Part shown: positions 33,990 through 45,587 of the stretch, piece by piece
Position numbering within the stretch: the first letter of the stretch is position 1
How the letters are laid out: each line of letters opens with the position of its first letter
Source: Leishmania martiniquensis
Lineage: Eukaryota > Euglenozoa > Kinetoplastea > Trypanosomatida > Trypanosomatidae
NCBI RefSeq assembly: GCF_017916325.1
Contig: NC_090155.1
Coordinates: 530,001-594,000, forward strand
DNA: 64,000 bases
Direction of reading: 5' to 3'
Translations under genes and position numbers: made by a program
Notes under the pieces: model-generated
What the model saw: the letters and a program-made list of their open reading frames with translations, nothing else
The model's database searches: none
What the model was told of the DNA's origin: nothing

Positions 33990-36519
33990 GTCGGAGCCCC
34001 GCCCTTCGTCCCGGCTCATGAATTCATTAAGCCCGTGCTCCTCACAACTCACGCTGTCAGTCGCGCCCGCGCACGACTGCGGAGAGCGCAGTCGCCGTGC
34101 GTCGCACCTCTCACTGGCGGTCATAGATGCGGCGAGCGACGTTCGGTTACGCTTATCTTTCGCGTTGCCGGCCTTCCCGAGAGCTGGCGAAAATACGCGA
34201 CCTCTGACCTCTATTCGCCTACGCGCTCATGTGTACCGTTGTCGGCCGCCCTGTTGGTTTCAGTGGAGCGTGCGACACACTACACAACGCTTCGCTGTCG
34301 CACAAATCCCTGTGAAGGTAAGCCAAACCATCCCGTATTCCTGCCAAGGCTGAGGCGCTTCTGGTGCTGACGCTCGGACAATCAACCACGGCCAAGGAAG
34401 CACAGAGCGCTGCATCGGTGCGACTCGCGCAGCGGATGGTCGGCAGTGCTTCAGGCAGGGACCGTACGGAGCTGACTGAGTCGGTGCAATGCTGTAACGC
34501 GCGTAGACACGCGGTTTCGCTCCAAGTGAGATGGGTCTGTGACGAAGCCCGGCGCGAGAAGGGAAGTTCAGTGGACTTGCGCTGCCCTTCCACTTCACAA
34601 TGGGCTCGTCGAGCGAAAGAGGTCTCTTCTGCTCGCACAGGCGAGGGAGCACGGAGAAGACGGAAGGGGCGCTCATTCGCCCTTCTCTCTCTCTCTCGTC
34701 CTCGTCCTACGCTGCGGCATCGTTGGCTGCTCGGTGCCGCACTTCCCCATCGTTTTTAATCAAGCTGGTGCACACCGGTGTAAGGGCACGCTGTGCATGG
34801 AGTTGGCAGCTTTGGTGCGTCCCCCGCTGCTTTCTGTTCGCCCTGGTGTATGTGCCCCCTTTTTCACCCTTGTGGCGGCCCGCTTCTTCACGTATCTGTG
34901 TCACCTCGTTTTCTACGCTGTATATGCCGAGTGACCCTGTGTACTTTGGTATTCTTTGCGGTGCCGTGGGCGGCTCTCTGTGCGCCTCTGCCTCTCTCTC
35001 TCTCTCTTTTCAATTCTCATTTCGGTGATTGGTGTGTACTGGGGGAAGGAGGGAGGTGGGGTGGGGTGGATAATGCCAGCGCTTGCACGTCTCTCTTGCC
35101 CTCTCTTCTCTTTCCCTCTGCCGCTTCTTTCTATTCTTGGTATATTCTCTCCATGGCTTGGCGAGATGGCTGCCAGACGCTAGTGATCTAGATATGTGCG
35201 CGGTTGATGTGAGTGTGTGTGGGAGGAGGAGGGGTGCGGTGGCCTCGTCTTCGCGTCTTTCCCCCTGTTCATGCGGCCCCGGTTTTCTCTTGCGAAGCAC
35301 CACAAAGTCGCGACCACCACCACCACCACCACTTGGCCGTCCTCATCGCTGTGTGGTAGCGATGACTGCTTTATGCAATACCAACCTTTGGTCTTTCAGC
35401 TGCTCTCCGGTGCTCTCGCTCGCCTCTCTTGCATGCATGCCCTCTCCTCCCCCCTCCTCCTCCTCCTCTGGCGGAGGGATGGGAGGCGTATCCCACGGCA
35501 CCATCGATTGTCCAGACGCTTTGGGCACCCACCCACCCACCCGCACACACACAAACCAAGTCTGTGTGCGTGCGCGGGGGCCTATCGGGTCTCTTTTTCT
35601 CTCTATGTGCATACGTGTCTGGCTATCGAGGAGGCGGTGGTGGAGGAAAAGGGGGAGGGCGAACAGTCTCTCTCCCTCTCTCAATGGGCCCTTTCTTCCA
35701 TGTTGCGGCGTCTCTGTCGCCATGGGCCTCTTCTTCCCTCTCCGCCGTGTGCCTCTCACCTTCTCTTCTTTTGCTGCCACGTTCCGCTTGGCACCCGTCG
35801 ACACCACCTTGCCCCTCCCCCCAGTTTTCTTCGTTCTGCGATGTCATGTAGCGAAGAAGCGCCTTTATGTACATGCGCACGCGAGCATGGTGCCATGAGC
35901 GACTCTCCCGTAGAGATCGATCATCTTCCGACGGCGTAGCCTCGATGAGGCGTGCTTGTGCTTTTAAGTCTCGGTCCTTAGCCCCCCTCCTCTCCTCTAT
36001 TGGACCGAGCAAAAGTTGCAGGCTCCTCCTCGCAGCCGCAGCTGTTTGCAGTCTGCTGCTACAGAGGCGGGCGTGTGTGGCCGTCTTCAATGACTGCACC
36101 TCCCGCTAGGACCTTGGAGCCTAGAACGCTTGTGAAACCTATAAGACAAGCAGCCTACGGATGTACCTGCCCCCTCCTCCCCTCCCCTCCCTCTGTTCAT
36201 GCATGCATCTATTCCCCCTGCTCTCTCTCTGCGGCTACTGCTGCCTCTCTCTCGCTCTTTCCTCGCGTCTCTTGCCGCCCTCCTCGCTGCTGCTCGCTCC
36301 GTAGTCTACCGCACTCTTTCCGTCCCTCCCTCCTCGTCGTGTTGCACCCTCACACTTTTCGTTGAGACTTGCGTCACCGAACGGGATTCCCACCCTCTCC
36401 CCCTCTCCTTATTATTATTTTTTCTAAGCAGACAAAATCATTGAAGACACACCGACACACAAGAACAAGACGAACCGCTCACGTTCATCCACACGCACAC
36501 ACACACACGACAGTCAGCC
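33990..36519. other. 3' region and spacer before the 36520 gene
   Basis: Positions 33990-34660 are mixed, GC-rich and not C/T-biased. This could be a long 3' UTR or a decayed retroposon. From 34680 the spacer is typical C/T-rich DNA with (CA)n and (CCACC)n bits near 35310 and 35530. No gene is recognised. Confidence 0.5.
36430..36431 (+). promoter_or_regulatory. Candidate spliced-leader acceptor AG
   Basis: The tract TTATTATTATTTTTTCT is followed by AG at 36427-36428 and CAG ending at 36431. Either would give a leader of about 90 nt before ATG 36520. Confidence 0.4.
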
Positions 36520-36975
36520 ATGGGCAACAAGTCGTCGCACATTCAGTCCGAGTACCGTTACGGCGGTCCCGCCAACTTCCCCCACGATGAGAAGGTGCCG
36601 CTCTTCGAGGAGCGCAACGGCCTTCTCTTCCGCCTTGTGAACAACAAGGAACGCTGCTGGGCCTTCTACAGCGACACGAAGAAGTACGAGTTCCACGTGA
36701 CCGTGACTTTCGGCTCCGAGTCGCGCAACCTCCAGGCGCTTGGCAACACGTACCTCTGCGAGAGCCCGGATGGGGGCTGGATGGCCAAGACAATTGTGTA
36801 CCCGTGCATGACGGAGTCCTTCATCCAGGGTGATGTGGTCGGCTTCAACTTGATGGTGAACGCCGTGCTGCTAACGACGGAGTACAAAGAGCGCGCCAAG
36901 GAGGAAAAGAAGGCAGCCAAGAAGGCTGCGAAGGAGGCCGCAAACGGCGACGAACTCGGCAGCAGCGCGCATTAG
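36520..36975 (+). CDS. Small myristoylated DUF1935 protein, 151 aa
   Basis: A compact SMP-family protein. It starts MGNKSSHIQS: Gly2 and Ser6 fit N-myristoylation, and there is no Cys in the first 40 residues, so mono-acylation is expected. The DUF1935 domain spans about 28-118: NGLLFRLV (33-40), CWAFYSDTKKYEFHVTVTFG (46-65), LQALGNT (71-77), VYPCMTESFIQG (93-104) and GFN (108-110). The tail (122-146) is Lys/Ala/Glu-rich and probably helical, a feature absent from SMP-1. Mono-acylated SMPs in Leishmania have been placed at the flagellar pocket or cell-body membrane rather than the flagellum. Whether this is the orthologue of one of those cannot be settled here. Confidence 0.9.
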   Translation: MGNKSSHIQSEYRYGGPANFPHDEKVPLFEERNGLLFRLVNNKERCWAFYSDTKKYEFHVTVTFGSESRNLQALGNTYLCESPDGGWMAKTIVYPCMTESFIQGDVVGFNLMVNAVLLTTEYKERAKEEKKAAKKAAKEAANGDELGSSAH

Positions 36976-38088
36976 ACGAGAAACGCACGCGAAGCGCCAA
37001 ACACAGTTAAACATCAAGATTTGAAGAGTGAAGCCCAAAGGTGCGGTGAGTGGAGACAAAGAGCGGGGCGAGATGCCACATGGCGAGCGGGACGGAGAAG
37101 AGAGGGCGAGAAAAAGAGAAGCGGGCACACTCGCTCCGCACACAGCGGGGCTCGATGAAAGAGCTTCCTGAGGAGAAGGAAATACACATACACGCATGGG
37201 CACATCTCTGCCCCCCCTCTCCCCCCCCAAAAAGACGCCGGTACACGCACATGCCTGTAGACCATGCGCGTGCTTGTGTGCACTCGAGCGTCTCTGTGTG
37301 CGTCATCTATCGTTGCACTTACGCGTTCGAAGCACCTCTTTTTTCTCTCGCCAAACCCCGCCGAGCGCCGTCATTCGACCTCGGCCGCTTCCCCATGTAC
37401 GCTGCGCATACGCACCGTCCTTCTTCCCCTCCCCTCCACCTCCTCCTTCGGCGCAGTAGGCGCCCGGATCTCCCTTTTCTTTCCATCTAATCATCATGCC
37501 ACAAGGCCACGACAAGCTAAGAGCCCCCCTACTCCCCCCTTTCTCTTTTTACATATGTGTTAGTGATTAATCCTTCTGTTTCTGTGTTGTGCCTTGCTGC
37601 TCGTAAGCGTGTGCATGCGCGCATGAGGGGGGCTCACACCCCTTCCCTCCTCCCCCCTCGCGCCACCGCCGGTTGTTCGTTTGCTGCTTTGGCCCCCCGA
37701 CTTGTCATCGCCTCCTCCTCTCTCTCTTTCTCCCATGCCAAGCGTTGTTGTATGTTTCTCTTCTTTTGACACCTTTACGTGAGCGCCACCACCACGCAGG
37801 GGAAGTGGGTGGAAAACGGCCTCAAACACCCGCGCCCTCCTTCCTCCTTGGCCTCCGCACCACTGCACAGCGCCACACCACGGCGGTAGCTCCGTCGCCA
37901 TCCCTACCCCCCACCTCCCTACCCCTGACAGCCCTCTCTCCTCCTCCCTTCCCCACGCCTTGCCCACCCAGAGCCGACGGCACGGCCCTTTTAGTGCTCC
38001 GATGGTGAAGCTGCGCCGTCTTTCTCCTGCCCATCTCCCCTCTTCCCCACTCTGTTAGTTTCCTCTTCGCTTGCTTGGAATTCGAAAG

Positions 38089-38112
38089 CACACACACACA
38101 CACACACACACT
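38089..38112. repeat. (CA)n microsatellite
   Basis: Twelve CA units in the spacer, followed by imperfect CT/CA units. Confidence 0.85.
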
Positions 38113-40234
38113 CACACTTACAAACGCATACGAGGTGGGGCGTGACCGCTGATCAACGGAGGAGTCGCTAATACACACACGGGCACACATACGTATGCGT
38201 GCATGCGTGTCCGTGCGGATGCCAGCACATACTCCGGACAGCGCCGCTTTCCCGTTCCGCCGCTTGCCCCCTCCCCTTCTCGGTGCTGCGCTCTGCGTTT
38301 GTCGCTTCCTCGCTTTCTCTCCCCTCCACTTTTTTTTGTTTGTTGTCACGGGCGTCCGTGCGAAGCTGCGTGGTTGCATCGGTGAGTGCGTAGCGGTGAG
38401 TGTTGTGGTTCCGCCAGAGGCAGACAGTGCCACTCCTCCTTTCCTCTTTTCAGATTAGTGTAAGGCACTCCGCAGCAGTCTCTTCTTCGATCCTCCCCCG
38501 ATTTCAATGCTGAGCAAGTAAGAAGGAAAACGGCCAGACAGGAAAAACAGCACGACGGCAGCATGAGCCAACTGAAGGACACATTCGCACAGGCGTGCTG
38601 AGGGACATATCATCAGTATTGCTCGCTCTTCCCATGTCTGGAGGCTCGAAGCTGTGATCCCATTCTGTTTCTTTTTCCTCTTTCCGCCCATTCCCGCTTT
38701 GCGTTCGTTTCCGCTTTGGCCGTGTGCGTGTGTGTCTGTGTGAGTGAGTAAGTGTGTATGTGTGTGTGTGTGCGTGCACAACTGTGCCTGTTGGTGACTG
38801 CTTGCTCGGCTCGTCCTCTCTCCCGCCCTTTAGGCCGCTAAACGCGTGTTTCCTCGTCATTTTCTCTGCCTGTCTTCAGCGGCTGTCTTTCCGTTCTCTG
38901 TCTCTTACGATATGCCCTCCATCCCCCTCCTCTCTCTCGCGCGTGTGTGTGGGGTGCGCACACGTCTGCAAGTGCGCTCCCGTCTGTTTTGGTTTTTGTG
39001 GACTGCGCCTCTCTCTTTCTCTCTATATATTTCCTTTTCTCTTTGTGTTTTCACCCTTTCCGATGGCAGCGAGGGAGGCGGGTGTCGGCGTGTAAAAGAG
39101 GAAAAACGGGACGCTTATTTACGCGCGGATGCCGCTGGTGCATACACGCACCCATGCAGGCTCTTATGCGCACCAAGTCGAAACACGCACGTGCTTCACC
39201 AGCTTCCCTGGGCGACCTTGACGTCTTTGCTTCCCCCCTCTCCCCTTGTCAGTGCCCTTCGCAGCTCACGCGCGGCCGGGAGGTGAGGTGATCATGGGCC
39301 GTCCGCAGAGGAGGGGGGAGCAACGATGAAGGTGAGGAATGGGGGTAGATGTCCAGGAGAGGGTGTGCACACATGCGGAGTGGTGAACCGTAAGTAACGC
39401 CGATGCGCACGCGGGCTTGCCTGGCGTGGGTACCCCAAGTAGTGGTGCAAAGAAAGGGCCGAACGTGTGTGTGTGTGCCCTCTATCGTGAGCTGTATGCC
39501 CTTTCCTCCTTCCGTCCACCCTCACGTCCCCCAGCAGTAATTCAGCACTATCGGTGAACTCTTTGCTCATGGGAACGTCCCCTCCCCCCAAAAAAGGGAC
39601 ATGCGAAGGTGCACTCGTTCTCGCTAAGCAGAAACCAACGGGAGGAAACACACTCCGCCCTGCACTTGCCTCAGGAGAGGGATAGGGTGACTGAGTTGCG
39701 TATGCATGTGTGTGCGCAGCTCTGCTCCTGCGCGTTTCCCTCCCCTCCCCCCTCCCCTGCTCCATAGAGAGCGCGCGTGCATGTCAAGGGTGGCTAGGGG
39801 TGGGCGCCAGGGCCCTACCCGAGGGCGTCGCATTGTCTCTCGCTCTCTCTCTTTAGACGGACACTTGCGCGAACGCCATCGAGTGCGCGCGGGCGAGGAG
39901 GGGAGGACGAAAGAAGAGGTACCCTTTGCGGATCTCTCTCTTCGTATCTTCACCTGTGTCAGTGCTGGCGGAAATCCTCCGGAGACCCCCTTGTTGTTGC
40001 TCATGCTTCTCCAACGCTTGACCGCACGTGCACGCCCACAAAGAGCCTTCTTCGCCCCTCTCCTCCTCCTCCTCCTCCCCCCTAAACACCATTGCATTCA
40101 TTCACACAAGCACGTACGTACACGTCTACACATTAGACTGCTGATCCAGCGACGCTAACAAGAGCACGCGTGTTCACGCTATCGTCCCCCCTCTCTCTCC
40201 CTGTCCCCTTTCCCCACTACTGGTCGTCACGATC

Positions 40235-40236
40235 AG
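40235..40236 (+). promoter_or_regulatory. Candidate spliced-leader acceptor AG
   Basis: First AG after the C/T run 40183-40217. It would give a leader of 126 nt. An AG at 40109-40110, after an earlier C/T run, is an alternative. Confidence 0.35.
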
Positions 40237-40362
40237 TGCCACACGGTACGTTCCTTCACGGTTATCTGCGGCGCAACACAGTGCGCGCCATCTGTGGGCT
40301 CTTGTACCCGCATTCTGCACACACAGAGACACGCATACGCCGACGCTGACAGGCATACAGAC

Positions 40363-41211
40363 ATGGAAAAGGCCAAGGAGATACAGGCGAGGCTGGATAA
40401 CCTCCAGCAGGAGATGCATGCCAAGGTGGAGGCGTGCGATCTTAAGCACAGTAAGGAGAAGAACAGCATTTTCGCGGCCCGCCGCGCGACCATAGCGGCG
40501 CTGATAGCAGAGAAGGAGTTGCCTGCAAACTTCTGGGCACTGGCGCTCATTGCCCTGCTGCGGATGAAGGACATGGAGTCGGCAACGACGCCCCACTTTC
40601 TCGGCCCGTATGACGAGCTGCTTCTCAAGACGTACCTGGAGGACATCGAGGTGGTGTACACGGAGAAAGGCCACCGCATCACACTGCGCTTCAAGCCGAA
40701 CCCGTTTTTCGAGGAGTCAGAGCTCTGGGCCGAGTCGGTTGAGAGGCTGAGCGACGAGACGGACGAGGAGGACGAAGCGCCGCCGGGGGAGGAGAGTTGG
40801 GAATTCTCTGGTGTGACATGGAAGGACGGGCACGGACCTCAGCTGGACGGGGAGGAGGAGGAGGCCGAGGGCGAGAACGGTGCCCCAGGCAGCAAGCGCC
40901 CGCACCCGAGCAGCGACGGTATGACTGCCTCCGCATCGTCCTCGACACAGGGCCCGAGCGTGCTGGAGGTGTTCAGCGAGATGCCACCCCACCCGGAGGA
41001 CGATGCAGAAATGGATGAGGAGGACGACGACGCCATAGCGGACGCCATCGAAGAGTGGGAGTCGGAGATGGACGACCGCAAGCTGCTGTTGCGGATGATA
41101 GAGCTGTTTGTTCACTATAACCCCGTTTCCGCCCTGCGCGACGGTGGCGCTGCCTTGGCTGGCGCGGGCAACGGTGAAGCGGCGGCAGCGAAGAAGGCGA
41201 AGGTGGAGTGA
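40363..41211 (+). CDS. NAP/SET-family histone chaperone-like protein, 282 aa
   Basis: NAP/SET proteins bind core histones and help assemble or remove them in the nucleus. Residues 1-30 form a likely dimerisation helix (IQARLDNLQQEM). The core follows: ELPANFWALALIALL (52-66), a short loop ending GPYDELLLKTYLEDIEV (81-97), then a beta segment ending in HRITLRFKPNPFFEESELW (104-122). These correspond to the FW, D..L.YL.DI.V and F.F..NPYF..L motifs of the family. Residues 130-145, 164-171 and 211-240 are strongly acidic, typical of histone chaperones. The C terminus KKAKVE is a short basic, possibly nuclear-localising motif. It is more like SET than canonical NAP1, in which the acidic tail is C-terminal. 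It appears unrelated to the flanking SMP genes. Confidence 0.75.
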   Translation: MEKAKEIQARLDNLQQEMHAKVEACDLKHSKEKNSIFAARRATIAALIAEKELPANFWALALIALLRMKDMESATTPHFLGPYDELLLKTYLEDIEVVYTEKGHRITLRFKPNPFFEESELWAESVERLSDETDEEDEAPPGEESWEFSGVTWKDGHGPQLDGEEEEAEGENGAPGSKRPHPSSDGMTASASSSTQGPSVLEVFSEMPPHPEDDAEMDEEDDDAIADAIEEWESEMDDRKLLLRMIELFVHYNPVSALRDGGAALAGAGNGEAAAAKKAKVE

Positions 41212-41566
41212 GGTGCGTGGATGTGGGGGGGAGGGGCATTGCTCGCACGCCCCCCTCTCTGCGCGTGTGCGGTTGGTGACGCGTGCCCTCAGCGCTTGTG
41301 TCTTCCTCCCCTCACTCTATGGACTTCTCCTTATGCCACTTCCACGAGGTGTGCGTGTGTGTGTGTGTGCTTCTTTTTTTTTGTTCGGGTGTTCTAAGTG
41401 GCTCGCGGACCCGTGCCGGCAAGCCTGTAGATGGGCTGCACCTTACCCCAGCGTGCAATCAGCACCGGTGCGTATGCGCGCTTTTGTCTCCGTGTGCCTC
41501 TGTCGTCCTCGCCTTCCCGCGCCTCCTCCCCAGCTAAGACTTCCCACCCCCCTCACACATATATAT
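41212..41566. other. Spacer after the NAP-like gene
   Basis: Short G-rich 3' UTR-like start, then C/T-rich sequence with (TG)n at about 41351-41370. Confidence 0.5.
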
Positions 41567-41950
41567 ATGACCGCTTCCCGCCCCGTCGTGTACGCAGCGG
41601 TTGGCGAGCAGAGGAGTGCTGGACACGCGCCAACGCTGTTTGAAGAGATGAAACGCCACCGGAGCGGAGATACATCAGAGGCTGCCGGGAGACTCTGCCA
41701 CATTTGCGAGTCTTTTGGGATGGAAGTCACGACAGAGGCGCGCCTTGCTCATGGCCTCGCTCGCTGTTTCGTGAGCGCGCATGTCTCCCAGAGCCGTCGC
41801 GCTTCCTCCCCCACCCCTCAACACTCACACAGTCCTCTGCAGGCAATCTTGGCGTCTATCGCTACCCCATATTCGTGTCTTCAACCATCGGTGCCCTGTG
41901 CCGGGTGCTCTCCATCACAGGCGTCGTCTTTGTCCCTAAAAGAAGATTAA
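41567..41950 (+). CDS. Candidate small protein, 127 aa, unrecognised
   Basis: ATG 41567 follows a C/T tract and CCCAG (AG at 41532-41533), with TATATATA just before it. The first 65 residues have protein-like composition (PTLFEEMKRH, LCHICESFGMEV, ARLAHGLARCF) and stand out from the C/T-rich spacer. The rest becomes Ser/Pro/Gln-rich, resembling translated spacer. No domain is recognised. CHIC could suggest half a zinc site but is not enough. It could be a real short gene, a truncated relic, or chance. Confidence 0.28.
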   Translation: MTASRPVVYAAVGEQRSAGHAPTLFEEMKRHRSGDTSEAAGRLCHICESFGMEVTTEARLAHGLARCFVSAHVSQSRRASSPTPQHSHSPLQAILASIATPYSCLQPSVPCAGCSPSQASSLSLKED

Positions 41951-43137
41951 AAAACAAAGGAAACACGCGTACAGCGCGAGGGGCCCACTGGTGAAGAGAG
42001 ACCCCCCCTGTGGGTTTCCCAACGCACGTCCAGCTACACCACGACGCACCCATCGCGTACCCCTCCCCCTCTTCCCCATTTCGGTTATGCTTCATCTCCT
42101 TCCATTGTACCTGTGCCTGTGCTGGCGTCGTGAGCGCCACAATCAGCAACGCACACGCGCACGCTTTCCTTTCCCATAAGCCTCTCCCCTGTGTTCTTTT
42201 TTTTTTCGCCCCCCTCCTCTCTCTCTCTCCACTAAGCTCCCTCCCTTCGCATCACCTCCGTCAGTATCCGCCGCCGCTCGTCCGCGTCTCAGCGTGCTTT
42301 TTTTTTCACGCTTCTGCTTTCCTCACGCCCTTCTAAGCTGAGAAGGGGGCGACGGTCTTGCCCAGGAAAGGGGGACTTCAGTATCACACACGCATACACA
42401 CTTACATGGGGGCGCCCCGCAGCTGGGAATGCGTAAACAATAGGGCGCACCGCTCCTTCGACGTGCCTAAGGCATCCTGCGGCCAGGGCTAGCTGCAGCG
42501 ACGTCTGCGCCATTGGTGTCGATAGGCTGAAGGGGCATCAAGCTCAGGGGTGGAGGGGGCCCTCCCCGGCATGCGCCTGCAGGCACCTCGGCATCACAGA
42601 CATGAAAACTTGGCGCTTAGACACACTCGGGGCCCCACGGCGGTGGCTGCAAGTCGTCGGTGATGCGATGTCGGACGGCACCGGCCTCACAGCAACCACT
42701 GGAGACAGCTAAAAAGAAGACTTGCTTGCAGCACGGCTGCCCTCCGAGCACTCAACCAGCGCACAGTGGCGACGCTGCAGATAGCGTCGTGGATGGGGTG
42801 AACGGGGTATAGGAGGCGTGGGCTGGGCACCACCTGAGCTCGTAGCGGATGCTTAGCGTGAGCCTGTGGGCATGCGGGGCTGCTCACTCCACCCTTGGAG
42901 GGGTCTCGAAGAGTATTAATGTTGCAAACATACACGGACCCGCCTCTCGCCGTTATTTTCGTGGTAGCCGCAACACAGGAGGGCAACCGATGACGAGGCA
43001 TCTGTACTCAGGAGCGCAACGGCCGGCGTCGGGGCCACACAGTACCCACCGCCTCCTCATCAGCGGCAGCGCTGCCGGCTCCGCCGCTAGCGGAGGCTCT
43101 GGAGCCTTGCGCCATCGGCGCCACTGATGCCACGCAC
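41951..43137. other. Spacer with GC-rich, non-pyrimidine block
   Basis: C/T-rich to about 42335. From 42336 to about 43137 the sequence is mixed, GC-rich and unlike the spacer around it. It leads directly into the SMP relic at 43138. The block could be a decayed SIDER-type retroposon or upstream parts of the relic. I could not align it with the 575-bp repeat or with the 32-kb island by eye. Confidence 0.4.
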
Positions 43138-43475
43138 CTCGGAAGCAGAAATTCCTCTAAGAGGATGGCAGGCCCACCTTTCCGGGGCAGGGGTGGTGAA
43201 GGGCGTGGAAAGAGTTGAGGGTCTGCGCCTCCGTGCCGTCGAGAAGCAGCAGCAGCAGACGCAAGCCTTGGAACGCGACACGGCACATTACCGCATGCAC
43301 ATCAATGTGACATTCACCGCCAGCTGCGAGTTCACCTCTCTCGTGAGCGCAGAGGTGGAGGGAAGGGAGAGAGGCAACTGCCTTGCCACCCTTGTAGTGA
43401 GTGCTCGGTAAGACAGGCGCCTGTAGAGGCAGGCATTGAAGTCTTCAAATGGAACGGGAACACGCTCCGCCATGG
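43138..43475 (+). pseudogene. Relic of a small DUF1935 (SMP-type) gene
   Basis: A decayed SMP copy. Around 43138 a non-ATG codon precedes GSRNSSKRMAGPPF, which resembles SMP N termini such as MGNKSSH. A frameshift near 43180-43200 leads to VEGLRLRAVEKQQQQTQALE, matching NGLLFRLVN...WAFYND. Then comes DTAHYRMHINVTFTASCEF, a clear match to DT..YEMHV.VTF. It ends LATLVVSAR before a stop at 43409-43411. Another shift gives EVFKWNGNTL, matching the GFKSKMDAL end of the domain. The size and order match an intact SMP of about 130 codons, and it lies 1.7 kb upstream of SMP-1. The start codon, the WAFYND motif and the frame are all lost, so it should not make the family protein. Boundaries are approximate. 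Confidence 0.75.
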
Positions 43476-44965
43476 GCGACGGTAGCGGCGATCTTCCAGG
43501 CGTAGTGAGGGGCCCCCAAAAATGGGCGGGCCGTGCGTGCTCGTGTCGGGTTCTCTTCTACACCAGCTGCTGTCGCGCCCTCAGGTAAGCGCAAAAGTGC
43601 CGAGCCCCACAGTGCCGCGCGCCACCACCGGGAGGGGGAGAGAGGGACACCTGCCAGACACGAGCACCAGATGACTGCAGCAGCGTTTTTGTGTGTGTCT
43701 GGGGATGTGGTCCGTTTGCGGAGGTGCCAAGTTAGCGCTTCTGCCGCTGCTACGACGGCTGCAGTTGCCCTGTCGTGAATGCCGTGATAACGGGTCGATT
43801 CGGGCGCCGCTGCACGTGACCTGGTACCTTCCCCTCACCCTCCCCCGACCACACTACCTCATTGCCACCCTGCTGCTCCCGAGCGACAACTTTAGTGCGC
43901 ATCCACGAGTGGGCGTATTTCTTTCCAGTGCCGCAACTCAAGTCTTCGTAAAGCCGTGCGCTTTCGCGGAGGCTCCGTCCGCCTGCGTACATCGTCTGAG
44001 TGCCGCCCCCCGCCTTCCTCCCATTTTGCTATTATCTCTGCCCGTATGCGTCTCGGTGCCCGAATGTGCTATAGAAAGCACACTCATAGACAGTTCAAAT
44101 CTTTCACTGCGCGACCACGTGAAGGAATGTGCATCTGTGCGCGTTGCTCCCTCACGAGGGCGTAAAGTCTATGATCACAGTAGCCGCTCCTCTGCACTGT
44201 GCAGAGGAGAGCAGTGAGAAGGGGGGTAAGGAGGAGGAGAGGATGTGCTGTGGTATGGGATGCACTACGCGTGTGTGACCTCGTTTGCTGTTGTCAGTGT
44301 ATCGACCCCTTTTCGTTGCATGCTTGCTGTGCGATCTCCTTTCCTTTCCTCCTGGCGCCTTCGCTTTCGCCTTCACACGCGTCCATATCCCCCTCTCACC
44401 CCCATTCTCTTCGCCGCTTCATGTCCTTGACGTGCATCTGCGGTGACTCGCTGTCTCTATGCTGAGGATGTTGAGAGTGCACGGCCGCTTTTTTTTTATC
44501 CTTGTTCCAACCGCTGCGCCAGCTCAAGGCCTCACTTCCCCTCTTCCCCTATTTTCTTCCCACTTCTTCCTCTTACTGTTGCTCTCCATTCAGCTTGCTG
44601 GTGTGCTGCCAACGACTGAAGCAACGTCGAGGGCAGCAAGAACGACGATGTGCACCTGACGCTATGCGCATGCGGAGCGCGCCAGATGCTTCCAGCAGGC
44701 TGTGAAACACGCACTACTTTATGCCCCCCTCCCCCCACTGCTCCTTCCCCCTGTCTTCCCCACACCTCCACCAGACATGGCTTGCAGATGCCATGACGAG
44801 TGGCCCCGTATTTCTGTAATCGTCTCCCCTGCTCTGTCTACTGCATTGACGCCGCTTTTGAGGCAGCTCAGTAGCGCAGGGGCTGCCCGCGCAGCTCTCT
44901 CTCTCTCTCTTTTTCTATGCCGACATGCTTTTCCATCTCCTCTCCCCCTTTTCCTCCTCTCTTTC

Positions 44966-45003
44966 ACATACATACATACACACACCCACACACACATTCA
45001 CAC
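44966..45003. repeat. (CATA)n/(CA)n microsatellite
   Basis: Imperfect CATA and CA units in the spacer upstream of SMP-1. Confidence 0.75.
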
Positions 45004-45138
45004 GCACTCAAATCGGGCTGCGTCGGACACTCGAATTCGCCCATCCCTCTCCTCTTTGACACGCCATCCTTACAAGTCTGTCTTCCTTTCGCTGCCTTTG
45101 CCCTCATTCGCTTTCTCTTCCCTCTCCTCGACACATAT

Positions 45139-45140
45139 AG
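45139..45140 (+). promoter_or_regulatory. Candidate spliced-leader acceptor AG
   Basis: First AG after the C/T stretch 45086-45130. It gives a 51-nt leader before ATG 45192. Confidence 0.45.
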
Positions 45141-45191
45141 CTCTTGCATCCACCACCACTCATCCAACACCCACGCGTATATTCCTTCAAG

Positions 45192-45587
45192 ATGGGCTGC
45201 GGCGCTTCTTCTGAGACCAGCAGCGTCACGTACGTGAACGGCAAGCCCACCTTTGCCGGCGACGAGGTTACGAAGGGCTTTGAGAAGGACAATGGGCTGC
45301 TCTTCCGCATTGTTAACAAGAAGAAGAAGCAGTGGGCCTACTACAACGACACAACGCAGTACGAAATGCACGTGATGGTTACCTTCAACGAGGACTGCGA
45401 CATCAAGGCGCTTGGCAAGACGAAGCTGGAGCAGCAGGAGAACGGCGAGTGGTTAGCCTCCGTGGTGGTGTACCCGTGCGAGACGGAGATGTTCATTGAG
45501 GGCCGCGTTAACGGTTTCAAGTCGAAGATGGACGCCTTGCCGTTGTCGGAGGAGTATCGCCAGCGCCAGGCGGAGAAGGAGAAGTAG
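45192..45587 (+). CDS. Small myristoylated protein 1 (SMP-1), flagellar membrane protein, 131 aa
   Basis: SMP-1 lies on the inner leaflet of the flagellar membrane in Leishmania, held by N-myristate and palmitate. The N terminus MGCGASSETS has Gly2 for myristate and Cys3 for palmitate. The rest is one DUF1935 domain: NGLLFRIVNKKKKQWAYYND (34-53), YEMHVMVTF (57-65), IKALGKTKLE (71-80), VVVYPCETEMFIEGRVNGFK (91-110) and ALPLSEEYRQRQ (115-126). Length and sequence agree with the published SMP-1 family as I know it. No gene overlaps it; a 51-nt leader is likely. The 3' region is purine-rich for about 220 bases. Among the copies in this window it is the most typical. The symbol is by sequence recognition, not by a database check. 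Confidence 0.93.
   Translation: MGCGASSETSSVTYVNGKPTFAGDEVTKGFEKDNGLLFRIVNKKKKQWAYYNDTTQYEMHVMVTFNEDCDIKALGKTKLEQQENGEWLASVVVYPCETEMFIEGRVNGFKSKMDALPLSEEYRQRQAEKEK

Larger units (their letters stand above)
36976..40362. other. Long spacer, no gene recognised
   Basis: A purine-rich 3' UTR-like start (to 37190) is followed by 3 kb of C/T-rich DNA with several CA/TG microsatellites. A mixed island at about 39060-39480 has no supported frame. Confidence 0.5.
43476..45191. other. Spacer before SMP-1
   Basis: Mixed to about 44230, then C/T-rich with an ACAC/CATA repeat at about 44966-45003. No gene is recognised. Confidence 0.5.
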